DNA of 64,000 bases from positions 248,001-312,000 of the forward strand of contig CANQIF010000001.1 in NCBI GenBank assembly GCA_947623965.1, read 5' to 3'. Below the pieces are notes generated by a model. It saw only the letters and a program-made list of their open reading frames with translations, had not been told where the DNA came from and did not search any database. This document shows, piece by piece, positions 16,554-24,762 of this stretch. Made by a program: the position numbers and the translations under genes. This DNA is from an uncultured Alistipes sp. (GTDB taxonomy: Bacteria; Bacteroidota; Bacteroidia; Bacteroidales; Rikenellaceae). The number at the start of each line of letters is the position of its first letter. The first letter of the stretch is position 1.

Positions 16554-17552
16554 ATGAGCGAACTCATCAACATCAAGGAACTCAACGAACGGATCGAGCG
16601 CGAATCGCTCTTCGTCGATACGCTGCGCACCGAAATGGGCAAGGTGATCGTCGGGCAGAGCCATCTGGTCGACACGCTGCTCATCGGTCTGCTCTCGAAC
16701 GGCCATATCCTGCTCGAGGGTGTGCCGGGTCTGGCCAAGACGCTGGCCATCACGACGCTGGCCAAGGCCGTGGACGCCGACTTCTCGCGCATCCAGTTCA
16801 CCCCCGATCTGCTGCCGGCCGACCTGCTGGGTACGCTGATCTACTCGCAGAAAACCGAGGACTTCATCGTCCGCAAAGGCCCCGTCTTCGCCAACTTCGT
16901 CCTCGCCGACGAGATCAACCGTTCGCCGGCCAAGGTGCAGTCGGCCCTGCTCGAAGCGATGCAGGAGCGGCAGGTGACCATCGGCGACGAGACCTTTCCC
17001 CTGCCGCAGCCCTTCCTGGTGCTCGCCACGCAGAACCCCCTCGAGCAGGAGGGCACCTACCCGCTGCCCGAAGCGCAGGTGGACCGTTTCATGCTCAAGG
17101 CCCGCATCTCCTACCCCAAGAAGCAGGAGGAGCGCGACATCGTCCGCATGAACCTCTCGGGCGCCGGCCTGCCCCAGGTGGACAAGGTGATCCGCCCCGA
17201 AGACATCGTCAAGGCGCGCCGCGTCGTCGAGGACGTCTACATGGACGAGAAGATCGAGCGCTACATCGTCGATATCATCTTCGCCACGCGCGAACCCAAG
17301 GAGTACAACCTCGAACGGCTCGGCTCGCTCATCGCCTACGGCGGTTCGCCCCGCGCCTCGATTTCGCTGGCCAAGGCGGCCCGCGCCTACGCCTTCATCC
17401 GCCGCCGCGGCTACGTCATCCCCGAGGATGTGCGCGCCGTCTGCCACGACGTCCTGCGCCACCGCATCGGCCTCACCTACGAAGCCGAAGCCGAGAACAT
17501 CACCACCGAGGAGATCATCACCGATATCCTGAACAACGTAATCGTCCCCTAA
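16554..17552 (+). CDS. MoxR-type AAA+ ATPase
   Basis: 332 residues, cytoplasmic. Walker A GVPGLAKT (56-63), Walker B VLADEINR (116-123), sensor region LVLATQNPLEQEGTYPLPEAQ and the C-terminal AAA lid (RGYVIPEDVRAVCHDVLRHRIGL). MoxR ATPases act as chaperones for von Willebrand factor A proteins. The next gene encodes a DUF58 protein and BatA/BatB-type VWA proteins lie downstream, the usual partnership. First gene of the operon: four bases before the next start. The true start is the ATG after the array; the frame upstream runs through repeats. Confidence 0.92.
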   Translation: MSELINIKELNERIERESLFVDTLRTEMGKVIVGQSHLVDTLLIGLLSNGHILLEGVPGLAKTLAITTLAKAVDADFSRIQFTPDLLPADLLGTLIYSQKTEDFIVRKGPVFANFVLADEINRSPAKVQSALLEAMQERQVTIGDETFPLPQPFLVLATQNPLEQEGTYPLPEAQVDRFMLKARISYPKKQEERDIVRMNLSGAGLPQVDKVIRPEDIVKARRVVEDVYMDEKIERYIVDIIFATREPKEYNLERLGSLIAYGGSPRASISLAKAARAYAFIRRRGYVIPEDVRAVCHDVLRHRIGLTYEAEAENITTEEIITDILNNVIVP

Positions 17553-17555
17553 GCG

Positions 17556-18440
17556 ATGCGCGAAACCGAAAACGACCTTCTCCGACGCGTCCGCAAAATC
17601 GAGATCAAGACGCGCGGCCTCTCGAACGAGATCTTCGCCGGAAAGTACCACACGGCTTTCCGCGGCCGCGGCATGTCGTTTTCCGAGGTGCGCGAGTACC
17701 GCGCGGGCGACGACGTGCGCGATATCGACTGGAACGTCACGGCCCGTTCGCGCAAGCCCCACATCAAGGTCTACGAAGAGGAGCGCGAGCTGACGATGAT
17801 GCTGCTCGTGGATGTCTCGGCCTCGCGGCTCTTCGGCTCGACGGCCCGCCTCAAGCAGAGCGTCATGACCGAGATCGCCGCCGTGCTGGCCTTCTCGGCC
17901 GCGCAGAACAACGACAAGGTGGGCTGCATCTTCTTCTCGGACCGCGTCGAGAAGTTCATCCCCCCGAAGAAGGGGCGCAGCCACATCCTGACGATCATCC
18001 GCGAGCTCATCGGCTTCGAACCGCAGTCGACCCGCACGCGGCTCTCGGAGCCGGTCCGCTTCCTCACGAACGTCAACAAGAAGCGCTGCACGGCCTTCAT
18101 CCTCTCCGACTTCCTCGACTCGTCGCAGGATGCCGACGCGCTGGACGACGCCCTGAAGATCGCCCGCGGCCGGCACGACCTGGTGGGCATCCGCATCTGC
18201 GACCCGCGCGAAGCGGAGCTCCCCGACGTGGGGATCCTCACGCTGAGCGACGCCGAGACGGGCCGCAAGGTGTGGGTCGACACCTCGTCGCGCGCCGTCC
18301 GCGACCACTACGCCGCCCGCTGGCGCGAACGCAGCGAACGGATCGACCGCACGCTCAAACACAACCGCATCGACACGGCGCTGGTCTCCACCCAAGGCGA
18401 CTACGTGGCCGAGCTGATCAAACTTTTCAAACAACGATGA
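17556..18440 (+). CDS. DUF58 domain protein (VWA-like) of the Bat operon
   Basis: 294 residues. The DUF58 core runs from IKTRGLSNEIFAGKYHTAFRGRGMSF through the signature VREYRAGDDVRDIDWNVTARSRKPHIKVYEEER (about 49-82), then a VWA-like fold with LLVDVSAS (the metal-site DxSxS, about 86-93). No membrane segment is evident. It sits between moxR and a membrane protein, and its TGA overlaps the next ATG (ATGA at 18437-18440). Probably a client or adaptor of the MoxR ATPase. Confidence 0.9.
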   Translation: MRETENDLLRRVRKIEIKTRGLSNEIFAGKYHTAFRGRGMSFSEVREYRAGDDVRDIDWNVTARSRKPHIKVYEEERELTMMLLVDVSASRLFGSTARLKQSVMTEIAAVLAFSAAQNNDKVGCIFFSDRVEKFIPPKKGRSHILTIIRELIGFEPQSTRTRLSEPVRFLTNVNKKRCTAFILSDFLDSSQDADALDDALKIARGRHDLVGIRICDPREAELPDVGILTLSDAETGRKVWVDTSSRAVRDHYAARWRERSERIDRTLKHNRIDTALVSTQGDYVAELIKLFKQR

Positions 18441-19459
18441 AACGCCCGCTTTCGCTTCCCGCGCTCCTCGCAGCGGCGCTGTCCGCCCTCCTCGCAGCCG
18501 CTCTTCCGGCCGCTTTTCCGGTTGCGGCCCAGCAGCGTCCGCGCGTCACGGCGCACCTCGAACCCGACAGCGTCTTTATCGGCGACCGCTTCGAGGTGGT
18601 GATCGAGGTCGAAAAGGACCTCGTGCAGACGGTCTCGTTCCCCGAGTTCGACACCCCCGACCGCAGTGCGGTCGAACTCGTCGAGAGCCTGCCGGTCGAC
18701 ACGCTCGCCCGCGACGGCCGCCTGCTGAAGTTGGCCAAGCGCTACCGGCTGGCCGCCTTCCAGGAGGGGCGGCTCAACCTCGGCTCCCCCGGGGTGCTCT
18801 ACGCCGACAAGAACATCGTCGATACGCTCTACGCGGCCGATTCGCTGCTGCTGCGGGTCGGGACTTTCGCGATCGACTCGACGTCGCAGTCGATCTACGA
18901 CCTGAAGGGACAGCGGACCCTGCCGTTCCGGCTGGCCGAGATCAAAGGCTACCTCACATGGGGCCTTGCGGCGCTGCTGCTGCTCGCGGCCGCGGGCTTC
19001 GGCCTCGACCGCTACCTCCGCCGGCGCGGCCGCCGGCTGAAGGAGCTCTTCAAGCCTGCGCCGCCTCTGCCGCCGCACCTGGCGGCCATCCGGGCGCTCG
19101 AGACGCTGCACCACCAGAAGCTGTGGCAGAACAACCGGCACAAACAATACTATTCGGCCCTCACCGAGATTCTGCGCACCTACTTAGCCGGCCGCTGGGG
19201 GGTCGGCGCCATGGAGATGACCACGGACGAGATTCTCGATGCGATGCGCACGATCGAACTGCCCGACAAGGCGCGCATGGACCTCACGGCCATTCTGCGC
19301 GACGCCGATCTGGTGAAGTTCGCCAAGGCGCATCCCGAGGCCGAGCAGAACGAAACGGATTACCAGAAAGCCTACTACTTCGTCGAGGAGACGAAACCCG
19401 CGACGGAGGATCCCACCGCCGAGGAGGGACCGATGGGCAAAAACGAACAGGAGCGATGA
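18437..19459 (+). CDS. Bat-operon membrane protein (BatD-like N-terminal, cytoplasmic C-terminal domain)
   Basis: 340 residues. Signal peptide about 1-33 (ends FPVAAQQ). Periplasmic Ig-like region (about 35-165: RVTAHLEPDSVFIGDRFEVVIEVEKD), one membrane segment (about 177-194, YLTWGLAALLLLAAAGFGL), then a basic helical cytoplasmic region (about 200-320: LAAIRALETLHHQKLWQNNRHKQYYSALTEILRTYL). Much shorter than full BatD proteins; the part after the membrane resembles DUF4381-type domains. Translationally coupled at both ends (ATGA overlaps). Likely part of the MoxR/VWA membrane complex linked in Bacteroides to aerotolerance, although that phenotype is disputed. Confidence 0.75.
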   Translation: MKRPLSLPALLAAALSALLAAALPAAFPVAAQQRPRVTAHLEPDSVFIGDRFEVVIEVEKDLVQTVSFPEFDTPDRSAVELVESLPVDTLARDGRLLKLAKRYRLAAFQEGRLNLGSPGVLYADKNIVDTLYAADSLLLRVGTFAIDSTSQSIYDLKGQRTLPFRLAEIKGYLTWGLAALLLLAAAGFGLDRYLRRRGRRLKELFKPAPPLPPHLAAIRALETLHHQKLWQNNRHKQYYSALTEILRTYLAGRWGVGAMEMTTDEILDAMRTIELPDKARMDLTAILRDADLVKFAKAHPEAEQNETDYQKAYYFVEETKPATEDPTAEEGPMGKNEQER

Positions 19460-20268
19460 CGAGAGGAGTATGGATCGTTGCGATGCTCTTTTTCTGCGGA
19501 ACGCTTTCGGCGCAGCAGCTGCCCGAACGGTCGCTGATCCGCAAGGGCAATCGCCAATATAACAAAGGGAACTACGAGCGGGCGATCGAACGCTACACGC
19601 AGGCGGCAGAGGCCGCGCCGACCTCGTTCGAGGCGCTTTACGACCTCGGCAACGCCCTCTACAAGGCCGAGCGCTACGAGACGGCCGAGCAGACGATGCA
19701 GCGTGCCGCAGCCGACACGCTGCGCACGGAAGAGGAGCGGGCCGAGACGCTCTACAACCTCGGCAACGCGCAGTTCAAGCAGCAGAAGTACAAGGAGGCC
19801 CTCGAAAGCTACAAGCGCTCGCTGCTGCTCCGGCCCGACGACCGGGAGGCGAAGTACAACTACGCCTACACGAAACGGCTGCTCGACAACCAGCAGCAGA
19901 ACGGCGGCGGGCAAAACGAGCAGCAGCAGAACCAGCAGGACCAGCAGGATCAACAGGATCAACAGCAGAACGGCGGGCAGGAGGGGCAGAAGCAGCCGCA
20001 GAACGGCGTGCAAGACGGGCAGAAGCAGCCGCAGAACGGCGGGCAGCAGCCCTCCGATCCGCAGTCGGGCGAAAATGACCGGCACCCCTCCCGGCCCGAA
20101 GGAGATCCCGAGCGGCAGGAGGGGGAGGGCGACGCCCGTCCCGGAAGCGGCATGACGGAGCAGGAGCAGCAGCAGATCCTCGATGCCATCCAGGCCCAGG
20201 AGGACCGCACGCAGGAGAAGCTCAAGGAGAAGCAGGGCGTCGTCGTGCGCGGCACGAAGAACTGGTAA
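19456..20268 (+). CDS. batC: BatC-like TPR protein
   Basis: 270 residues. Signal peptide about 1-19 (LFFCGTLSAQQ). Tetratricopeptide repeats about 24-135 (GNRQYNKGNYERAIERYTQAAEAAP, YDLGNALYKAERYETAEQTM, YNLGNAQFKQQKYKEALESYKRSLLLRP). A very Gln/Asn/Gly-rich low-complexity linker (about 140-215) follows, then a short conserved helix MTEQEQQQILDAIQAQEDRTQEKL typical of BatC tails. Likely scaffolds BatA/BatB in the periplasm. Overlaps the preceding gene by four bases. A repeat array separates it from batA. Confidence 0.85.
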   Translation: MTRGVWIVAMLFFCGTLSAQQLPERSLIRKGNRQYNKGNYERAIERYTQAAEAAPTSFEALYDLGNALYKAERYETAEQTMQRAAADTLRTEEERAETLYNLGNAQFKQQKYKEALESYKRSLLLRPDDREAKYNYAYTKRLLDNQQQNGGGQNEQQQNQQDQQDQQDQQQNGGQEGQKQPQNGVQDGQKQPQNGGQQPSDPQSGENDRHPSRPEGDPERQEGEGDARPGSGMTEQEQQQILDAIQAQEDRTQEKLKEKQGVVVRGTKNW

Positions 20269-20289
20269 AGCCTGGCGGGAGATGAAGAG

Positions 20290-20690
20290 GGCTGCCGACG
20301 CATGCGGGGCGCAGCCTGCGCAGCGCACGCCTGCCACGTGAAAGAACGACTGCAGTTTCTGACGTCTTCGGGCCGCAGCTTGCGAAGCGCCTGCACGAGC
20401 GGACGCTAAAGCGGACGCGAGCAGCGGGCCTTCGCGGGGCGAAGCTGCGGCCCGCCGACCTCTTCGAGGTCGATTCCAGTCGCAAGGCAAGTCCGCAGCC
20501 GAGCAGCAACGGCATCGCCGAGAAGCGAGCCCGCAGCCGAGCGGACGGGCCTGCGACGTAGAGGAGCAGCCCTCCGCCCGGGGGCGGCTGCGGGCTGCCG
20601 ACGTCTGCGACGTCGAGCTTGCTGCAAAATATCTCTGCAACAACCGGCGGCTGCGGACTGCCGGTCCTGACGGACCGAAACACCGCCGGC
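20290..20690. repeat. Mosaic structured repeat array 6, inside the Bat operon
   Basis: No gene. CTTGCGAAG arm (about 20375-20455) with hairpin CGACCTC-TTC-GAGGTCG (20456-20472); a partial alternative arm; a full alternative arm (CCCGCAGCCGAGCGGACGGG near 20530-20549) with hairpin CGACGTC-TGC-GACGTCG (20599-20615); a short GGCTGCGGACTGC end with hairpin CGGTCC-TGAC-GGACCG (20662-20677). No promoter or terminator is obvious, so batA may depend on read-through. Confidence 0.85.
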
Positions 20691-20843
20691 TCTGCCCCGG
20701 AACAGAGCGACCCGAAATGGAACGGTCCAAAACAGAACGTAAAAAACACCCGGCCCAGCCCCAACCGGGCAAAAACGGCCCGAAACAAGACGAAACGACC
20801 GAATTTAGAAAAGGAACATATAAAACAAACCATCCAGGAAGCC

Positions 20844-21830
20844 ATGCATTTCGCATCTCCATATTATCTCTGGCTCTCGGTGCTGCTCGCGCCGATGATC
20901 GGCTACTACGTCTGGCGGACGCTGCAGGGCGGCGCCGCGATCCGGATCTCGAGCATCGACGGCGTCAGCCGGGCGCCCCGCACGGTGCGCTACTACCTGC
21001 GCCACCTTCCCTTCGTGCTGCGGGCGGCAGCCTTTCTGCTCCTCGTCGTGGCGCTGGCGCGTCCGCAGGACGTCGAGCGGCTCGAGCACACCAGCTCGGA
21101 GGGCATCGACATCATGCTTTCGATCGACGTCAGCGGCTCGATGCTGGCCCGCGACTTCAAGCCCGACCGCATCACGGCGGCCAAGGAGGTGGCCGGCTCC
21201 TTCATCGCCGACCGCTACGGCGACCGCATCGGTCTGGTAGCCTTCGCGGGCGAGGCCTTCACCCAATCGCCCCTCACGACCGACCAAAGCACCCTGCAAA
21301 CCCTGTTGAGCCGCATCCGCAGCGGCCTCATCGAGGACGGCACGGCCATCGGCAACGGCCTGGCCACGGCGATCAACCGGCTGCGCGAGAGCGACGCCAA
21401 ATCGAAGGTCATCATCCTGCTGACCGACGGCGTGAACAACCGCGGCGAAATCGCCCCCATGACCGCCGCCGAGATCGCCGCGGCACAGGGTATCCGCGTC
21501 TACACGATCGGCGTCGGCACCGAGGGGACGGCCCCCTACCCCGCGATCGACATGTTCGGACAGATGACCTTCGTGCCGCAGAAGGTCGAGATCGACGAGA
21601 AGACCCTTGCCGCCATCGCCGAACGGACCGGCGGCCGCTACTTCCGCGCCACCGACAAGGAGAAGCTCAAGGCCATCTACGACGAGATCAACCGCATGGA
21701 AAAATCGCGCGTCGAGATCGCGGAGCACGTCGCCTATCACGAGCTCTACCTCGGCTGGCTCCTCGGCGCCTTGGTGCTGCTCGCCGCCGAGTTCCTCCTC
21801 TCGACGCTCGTTCTGAAACGTATTCCCTAA
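20844..21830 (+). CDS. batA: BatA, VWA-domain membrane protein
   Basis: 328 residues. Two N-terminal membrane segments (about 6-23 and 54-73), a periplasmic VWA domain with intact metal-site motif DVSGS (about 92-96), TDG at the Asp site (LLTDGVNNRG) and a C-terminal membrane segment (YLGWLLGALVLLAAEFLLSTLVL). Works with BatB in a MoxR-dependent membrane complex. First gene after the repeat array; 12 bases separate it from batB. Confidence 0.92.
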   Translation: MHFASPYYLWLSVLLAPMIGYYVWRTLQGGAAIRISSIDGVSRAPRTVRYYLRHLPFVLRAAAFLLLVVALARPQDVERLEHTSSEGIDIMLSIDVSGSMLARDFKPDRITAAKEVAGSFIADRYGDRIGLVAFAGEAFTQSPLTTDQSTLQTLLSRIRSGLIEDGTAIGNGLATAINRLRESDAKSKVIILLTDGVNNRGEIAPMTAAEIAAAQGIRVYTIGVGTEGTAPYPAIDMFGQMTFVPQKVEIDEKTLAAIAERTGGRYFRATDKEKLKAIYDEINRMEKSRVEIAEHVAYHELYLGWLLGALVLLAAEFLLSTLVLKRIP

Positions 21831-21842
21831 ACTCCGCGCCCC

Positions 21843-22871
21843 ATGTTCCGATTCGCAAATCCGCACTTTCTGTGGCTCCTGTGGGCCGTTCCCGTGCTCG
21901 TCGCCCTCTTTCTGTGGGCGGCGCACCGCCGCCGCGTCCGGCTGCGCCGGTTCGGCGACTTCGCAACGCTCGAAGAGCTGATGCCCGAGGTTTCCAACGG
22001 CCGCATCCTGCTCAAATTCATCCTCTTCACACTCGCTGTCGTCTTCCTCGTGCTGGCTGCGGCACGCCCCCAGTTCGGCTCGAAGCTGCGCGAGGAGAAG
22101 GCCCGCGGCGTCGAGATGATGCTCGTCGTGGACGTCTCGAACTCGATGCTGGCCGAGGATTTCGAGCCCTCGCGCCTCGACCGGACCAAATACGCCATCG
22201 ACAAGCTCTTCGACCGCCTGCGGCAGGACCGGGTGGGCCTCGTCGTCTTCGCCGGCGAGCCGAAAGTCCAGCTGCCGATCACCTCGGACTACCGCATGGC
22301 CAAGGCTTTCGCGCGGCGCATCGACCCGTCGCTCGTCTCCGTGCAGGGCACGGCCGTCGGCAAGGCGCTCGAGCAGGCGCTGCTCGCCTTCTCGGGCGAA
22401 CAGAGCGAGGGGCAGAGCCGCGTCGTGATCCTCATCACCGACGGTGAGAACCACGAGGACGACGCCTTAGCCGTCGCCGACCGCGCCGCCGAAGCGGGCG
22501 TCCGCATCTACACGATCGGCATCGGCACCCCCGAGGGGGCACCGATCCGCATCGACGGCGACTTCATCCGCGACGAGCGGGGCGAGATGGTCGTCTCGAA
22601 GCTCGACGAGGAGATGCTCTCGGCCATCGCCGAACGCACCGGCGGCCTCTACGTGCGGGCCTCGAAACAGTCGATCGGCCTGGAGGAGATCGTGAAGAGC
22701 ATCGGCGAGATGGAGCAGCAGGAGCTCTCGACGCTCCGTTTCGAGGAGTTCGACGAACAGTACCCCCTGCTCGTCGGCATCGCCCTCGTGCTGCTGGCCC
22801 TCGAATTTCTCCTGCTCGACCGCCGCAACCCGCTCCTGGCCCACCTCAACATCTTCCGCGAGAAGCGGTAG
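21843..22871 (+). CDS. batB: BatB, VWA-domain membrane protein
   Basis: 342 residues, paralogous to BatA. Membrane segments about 9-26 and 56-76, VWA domain with metal-site motif DVSNS (about 96-100; the family often has DVSNSM) and ITDGENHED, and a C-terminal membrane segment (PLLVGIALVLLALEFLLLDRR). Last gene of the operon in this window; a terminator follows. No BatD of full length and no BatE follow it here, unlike many Bacteroidota operons. Confidence 0.92.
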   Translation: MFRFANPHFLWLLWAVPVLVALFLWAAHRRRVRLRRFGDFATLEELMPEVSNGRILLKFILFTLAVVFLVLAAARPQFGSKLREEKARGVEMMLVVDVSNSMLAEDFEPSRLDRTKYAIDKLFDRLRQDRVGLVVFAGEPKVQLPITSDYRMAKAFARRIDPSLVSVQGTAVGKALEQALLAFSGEQSEGQSRVVILITDGENHEDDALAVADRAAEAGVRIYTIGIGTPEGAPIRIDGDFIRDERGEMVVSKLDEEMLSAIAERTGGLYVRASKQSIGLEEIVKSIGEMEQQELSTLRFEEFDEQYPLLVGIALVLLALEFLLLDRRNPLLAHLNIFREKR

Positions 22872-22910
22872 GCCGCCGGGAGGAGCGGAAGCCGGCCCCC
22901 GGAAACAACG

Positions 22911-22952
22911 AAACACCCCCGCCAAAGCTTTTTTGGCAGGGGTGTGTGTTTT
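22911..22952. terminator. Terminator between batB and the convergent barrel gene
   Basis: Stem ACACCCCCGCCAA / TTGGCAGGGGTGT with one mismatch, T-rich on the plus side. Confidence 0.75.
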
Positions 22953-22998
22953 ATACGGACGGACGGCACCGAACCGCGAAGCAAACGGGGCGGGATAG

Positions 22999-24525
22999 CT
23001 ACTGCTCCCGCTTCTTGTCCCAAAGGTGGATGACCAGACCGAAGTTGATGTCGGCGATATTGAGGCGGAAACGCATCTTCGAGGCGCGGCGCGAGCCGGT
23101 GCGATTGCCCTCGGCGTCGTGCTGCCGGACCGAGTTGTACTGGATGCCGCCCAACCCGACCGACACCGTAGCGCAGACGTTGGGGAAGATGTAGATCGCC
23201 ATGCCGGGATTGAAGGCGAGCTTCAACCGCAGCACGTCGCTGTAGGTCGCCTTGCGCGTCTCGCCCGAGTTGTTGAAGAAGTCGCTCGTGCCGCTCGTCA
23301 CCGAGGCCTCCACCTCCGAGAAGAGCCCCAGCCGGCCGCGGGGATCGATTCCCACGTAGGAGCGGTGGAAGAGCGCGAAGGAGTAGCTGACGCTCTTAAG
23401 GGCCATTTCGCTGATGTTGAGCGAAATATCATTCTGTTCGCCGAGGTCGAGATCGACATTGCCCAGATCGCCCTTCAGATAGTGGTAGCCGAGGCGGATA
23501 CCCACGCAGCGGTTGTCGCGGTAGTGGTAGCCGAAGAAGGGCTGCACGGAGGTGAGCGTTCCGCTCAGGTTGATGTTGTCGATGATCGTCAGGAAGTCGG
23601 TGTCCTCGCTCGACAGGGTGCCGTAGGAGGCCGTCATGCCGAGAATCACCTCGCCTCGGTAGACGAAGCGGCCCCGGTCGATTTCGCGGTCGATGCGGTG
23701 GAAGCGCGGCAGAAACTCCCGCAGGCGGCTCCGCTCGCGCGGCACGGAAGCGGCGGGGGTGCCGGGAGCCGAAGCCGGCGTGCCGGATTCCGAAGCAAAA
23801 GCAGAGGTATCGGATGCTGCAGCAAAAGCTGTTGTGCCGGATGCTGCAGCCGCGACGGGCTTGCCGGGGGCCGCAGAAGCTGCGCGCGCGGCCGTTTTCG
23901 AAGCCGATGCGGATGTGCCGGATGCTGCGGTCGCGGCGGACTTTTCGGTTTCTGCAGCAATTGCAGGCGTGCCGGATTCCGGGGCCTGGGCGCGTTTTCC
24001 GGGAGCAGCGGCGGTCCGTGCATCGGCCCTCTTGCCGGGGCCGGCCGCCCGGGCGGATGCACCGGCGCGTGTTCCGCCGGCAGGCGAACTGATTCCCGCC
24101 TTTCGGGCGGACGACCCGGCTTCTTTCCCGTCGATCGGCTTGTCGAGACCCGCCGCAGCGAGCTTCTCGAGGGCTACGGCAAAGAGCCGGTCGAGCTCCG
24201 CGGCCGACGCGGCGAGCGAATCGGCTTGCGGTGCGGCGGCAGCCAGGCCGGCCCGCGGTGCGGGTTCCGCCGCCGCAGGGCGGAGGGCCGCCAGCGTATC
24301 GGCGGCTGCCGGAACACCGGTTGCCGCCAACGCATCGGACGCCGGAACACCCGGGACGGCCGCCGGAATGCCGGCTGCCGCCAAAGTATCGGGCACTGGA
24401 GGGGCACCGGCTGCCGCCAAGCTGTCGGGCGACAAAACCGCCGCACCCGCCGAACCGGCGAAAGCGGCCAGCAGCGTCTGCACGACGAGGCCGCAGCGGA
24501 CGATATGTCTGAGACAAAGGTGCAT
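22999..24525 (-). CDS. Outer-membrane beta-barrel protein with long Ala-rich spacer
   Basis: 508 residues. Signal peptide about 1-28 (ends SAGAAVLS). Residues about 29-270 are a low-complexity region dominated by Ala, Pro, Ser and Gly with short recurring words (SGTPA, ADTLAA, GKRA). The C-terminal ~235 residues form a barrel: alternating strands such as RFVYRGEVILGMTASYG, VQPFFGYHYRDNRCVGIRLGYHYLKGD, MAIYIFPNVCATVSVGLGGIQYN and FRLNIADINFGLVIHLW. Substrate unknown. Start chosen at the signal peptide, after TACATTTG (24544-24551). Divergent from the surface-lipoprotein operon. Confidence 0.7.
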   Translation of the reverse strand: MHLCLRHIVRCGLVVQTLLAAFAGSAGAAVLSPDSLAAAGAPPVPDTLAAAGIPAAVPGVPASDALAATGVPAAADTLAALRPAAAEPAPRAGLAAAAPQADSLAASAAELDRLFAVALEKLAAAGLDKPIDGKEAGSSARKAGISSPAGGTRAGASARAAGPGKRADARTAAAPGKRAQAPESGTPAIAAETEKSAATAASGTSASASKTAARAASAAPGKPVAAAASGTTAFAAASDTSAFASESGTPASAPGTPAASVPRERSRLREFLPRFHRIDREIDRGRFVYRGEVILGMTASYGTLSSEDTDFLTIIDNINLSGTLTSVQPFFGYHYRDNRCVGIRLGYHYLKGDLGNVDLDLGEQNDISLNISEMALKSVSYSFALFHRSYVGIDPRGRLGLFSEVEASVTSGTSDFFNNSGETRKATYSDVLRLKLAFNPGMAIYIFPNVCATVSVGLGGIQYNSVRQHDAEGNRTGSRRASKMRFRLNIADINFGLVIHLWDKKREQ

Positions 24526-24543
24526 AGTCGGTGGAATCGGTTG

Positions 24544-24728
24544 CAAATGTATGCAAAAGGCGCACGCAAATCCAATAAATTCAATGAACCGCACTATTTT
24601 TATCATCAACAGTCGTTTTGCACGCCATCCGGTCGCGGCGATAGCAGGAATCGGCGATTCGCCTCTTTATAAGATTCGCGTGTTTCATTGAATTTATTTT
24701 ATATAAGGGTTCTGCGAACCTATTTTTG
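24544..24728. promoter_or_regulatory. Mirror-image divergent promoters with a shared 15-bp element
   Basis: The minus-strand -7 box TACATTTG (24544-24551) and plus-strand box TATTTTTG (24721-24728) each lie exactly 22 bases from one copy of TTCATTGAATTTATT. The copies (24574-24588, 24684-24698) are inverted relative to each other. This fits a common regulator site or extended -33 region controlling the barrel gene and the lipoprotein operon together. Confidence 0.6.
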
Positions 24729-24762
24729 CATTGCAAACAATCCGACAGATCACGCATTCATC

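Noticed and set aside
24574..24698. Second inverton with 15-bp arms
   Set aside because: The arms are short and both promoters lie outside them at equal distance, which fits a paired regulatory element better than an invertible promoter.
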